Source of the DNA: Actinomycetota bacterium
GTDB lineage: Bacteria > Actinomycetota > Thermoleophilia > Gaiellales > Gaiellaceae
DNA: 5,615 nucleotides
Assembly (NCBI GenBank): GCA_013698195.1
Contig: JACCVK010000319.1
Span: 1 to 5,615, forward strand
Reading direction: 5' to 3'
Positions 4,649 to 5,615 of this stretch are shown here, in pieces. The position numbers were made by a program, and so were the translations under genes. A model generated the notes under the pieces. It was given only the letters and a program-made list of their open reading frames with translations. It did not search any database and was not told the DNA's origin. Position 1 is the stretch's first letter. Every line of letters begins with the position of its first letter.

Positions 4649-5615
4649 ATGCGGGACCGGGCACGCGCAGTGGTCATCGGCGGAGGAGTGGGCGGCTGCG
4701 CGATCGTCTACTGGCTCGCGCGTCTCGGCTGGGACGACGTCGTCCTGCTCGAGCGGGCAGACCTGACGAGCGGTTCGACCTTCCATTCCGCCGGCCTCGT
4801 GGGGCAGCTTCGGAACTCGCTCTCGCTCACGAAGATGATGATGAGCTCGGTCGACCTCTACCGGGCGCTCGAGGAGGAGGTCGGGCTCGAAACCGGCTGG
4901 CGCGAGGTCGGCTCGCTTCGCCTCGCATCGTCCGAAGAGCGGATGGACGAGATCGCGCGCCAAGCGGGCTGGGCGAAGACCTTCGGGCTCCCGCTCGAGC
5001 TCGTCTCACCCGCCGAGGCGCAGGAGCTTTTCCCCCCGCTGGCTCCCGAAGGCGTCCTCGGCGCGGCCTATCTTCCGACCGACGGCTACGTCGATCCGAG
5101 CCAGCTCACGTTCGCGCTCGCGGAAGGGGCGCGTCAGCGCGGGGCAGAAGTGTCGACGAACACACGCGTGACCGGGATTCGCCTCGAGCGCGGCCGGGTT
5201 CAGGCGGTGGAGACCGACCGCGGCGAGATCGAGACGGAGATCGTCGTCAATGCGGGCGGGATGTACGCGTTCGAGATCGGCGCGCTCGTGGGCGTGAACG
5301 TCCCCGTCCTCCCGATGGCGCACGAATACCTGATCACGAAGCCGTCCGGTCTGCCCACGGACATGCCGACGATGCGCGATCCGTCGCTCCTCGTCTACTT
5401 TCGACCCGAGTCGGGAGGGCTCATCATGGGAGGCTACGAGCGCCACTGCGCCCCCTGGAGCGTGGATGGCATTCCAGCCGACTTCAACTCCCGGCTCCTC
5501 GACGAGGACTGGCCGCGCTTCGAAGAGCTGCTCGAGAACGCCGTCCTACGCGTCCCGGAGCTCGCGGATATGGACGCGATCCGCCTCATCAACGGACCTG
5601 AGGCTTTCACGCCCG
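4649..5615 (+). CDS. FAD-dependent dimethylglycine/sarcosine dehydrogenase-like oxidoreductase, N-terminal 322 residues (runs off window)
   Basis: The enzyme should oxidatively N-demethylate a methylated glycine (dimethylglycine or sarcosine), passing the methyl as a one-carbon unit. The frame is open from ATG 4649 to the right edge. A Rossmann dinucleotide fold opens it: VVIGGGVGGC (8-17), with E35 at the end of strand 2 to hold the ribose. GSTFHSAGL (42-50) matches the GSTWHAAGL segment of dimethylglycine dehydrogenases, where the histidine carries covalently bound FAD; H46 is the equivalent. Further family features are DGYVDPSQLTFALAEGA (145-161), VVNAGGMYA (199-207), HEYLIT (225-230), ESGGLIMGGYE (254-264) and NGPEAFTP (315-322), where the window ends. 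Full family members are about 800 aa and continue into a folate-binding GcvT-like half that would lie beyond the edge; shorter DAO-family relatives lack it. GTG 4637, four codons upstream, is an alternative start. Substrate choice is inferred from motifs only. Confidence 0.9.
   Translation, partial: MRDRARAVVIGGGVGGCAIVYWLARLGWDDVVLLERADLTSGSTFHSAGLVGQLRNSLSLTKMMMSSVDLYRALEEEVGLETGWREVGSLRLASSEERMDEIARQAGWAKTFGLPLELVSPAEAQELFPPLAPEGVLGAAYLPTDGYVDPSQLTFALAEGARQRGAEVSTNTRVTGIRLERGRVQAVETDRGEIETEIVVNAGGMYAFEIGALVGVNVPVLPMAHEYLITKPSGLPTDMPTMRDPSLLVYFRPESGGLIMGGYERHCAPWSVDGIPADFNSRLLDEDWPRFEELLENAVLRVPELADMDAIRLINGPEAFTP

Noticed and set aside
4345..5601. A 418-codon plus-strand reading frame
   Set aside because: Its product is Arg/Pro/Ala-rich with no recognisable motif, while another frame of the same strand (from 4649) encodes a clear FAD enzyme. 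It is a shadow of GC-rich coding sequence.

Overview
The window is GC-rich with strongly GC-biased third codon positions. Its gene families (a KhtTU-type potassium/proton antiporter pair, an MFS exporter, a dimethylglycine dehydrogenase-like flavoprotein) and two starts that look leaderless suggest an actinobacterium. Thermoleophilia is a guess from general character, not a proof. Six protein genes are supported, two of them cut by the window edges.

Layout: (1) the 3' end of an unrecognised soluble protein (to 365, +); (2) a CPA2-family membrane antiporter (402-1583, +), coupled through a TGATG junction to a KhtT-like regulatory subunit with a C-terminal RCK_C domain (1583-2095, +); (3) a convergent pair on the minus strand, an MFS transporter (3832 down to 2684) followed with an 11-nt overlap by a class I SAM methyltransferase (2694 down to 2035), whose last ~20 codons run antisense through the end of the KhtT-like gene; (4) about 0.8 kb without a convincing protein gene (3833-4648); (5) the first 322 codons of a FAD-dependent dimethylglycine/sarcosine dehydrogenase-like enzyme (4649 to the right edge, +).

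The most unusual part is the gene-poor interval. It carries three co-directional copies of a ~126-nt element (3905-4030, 4124-4250, 4406-4531). Copies 1 and 2 are about 85% identical and copy 3 is much more diverged. All three can form the same closing stem and the same internal stem. Pair changes between copies preserve base pairing, and the G-U wobbles make sense only if the plus strand is the RNA. A short hairpin with a long T-rich tract follows copy 2. I read this as a tandem structured RNA family, either free-standing small RNAs or an elaborate leader region for the dehydrogenase. It matches no riboswitch or RNA class I can recall.

Physiology (inference): the left operon handles potassium/proton homeostasis, probably gated by its RCK_C subunit. 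The minus-strand pair combines an efflux-type carrier with a small-molecule methyltransferase of unknown substrate. The right-hand gene would belong to betaine/dimethylglycine/sarcosine breakdown feeding the one-carbon pool.
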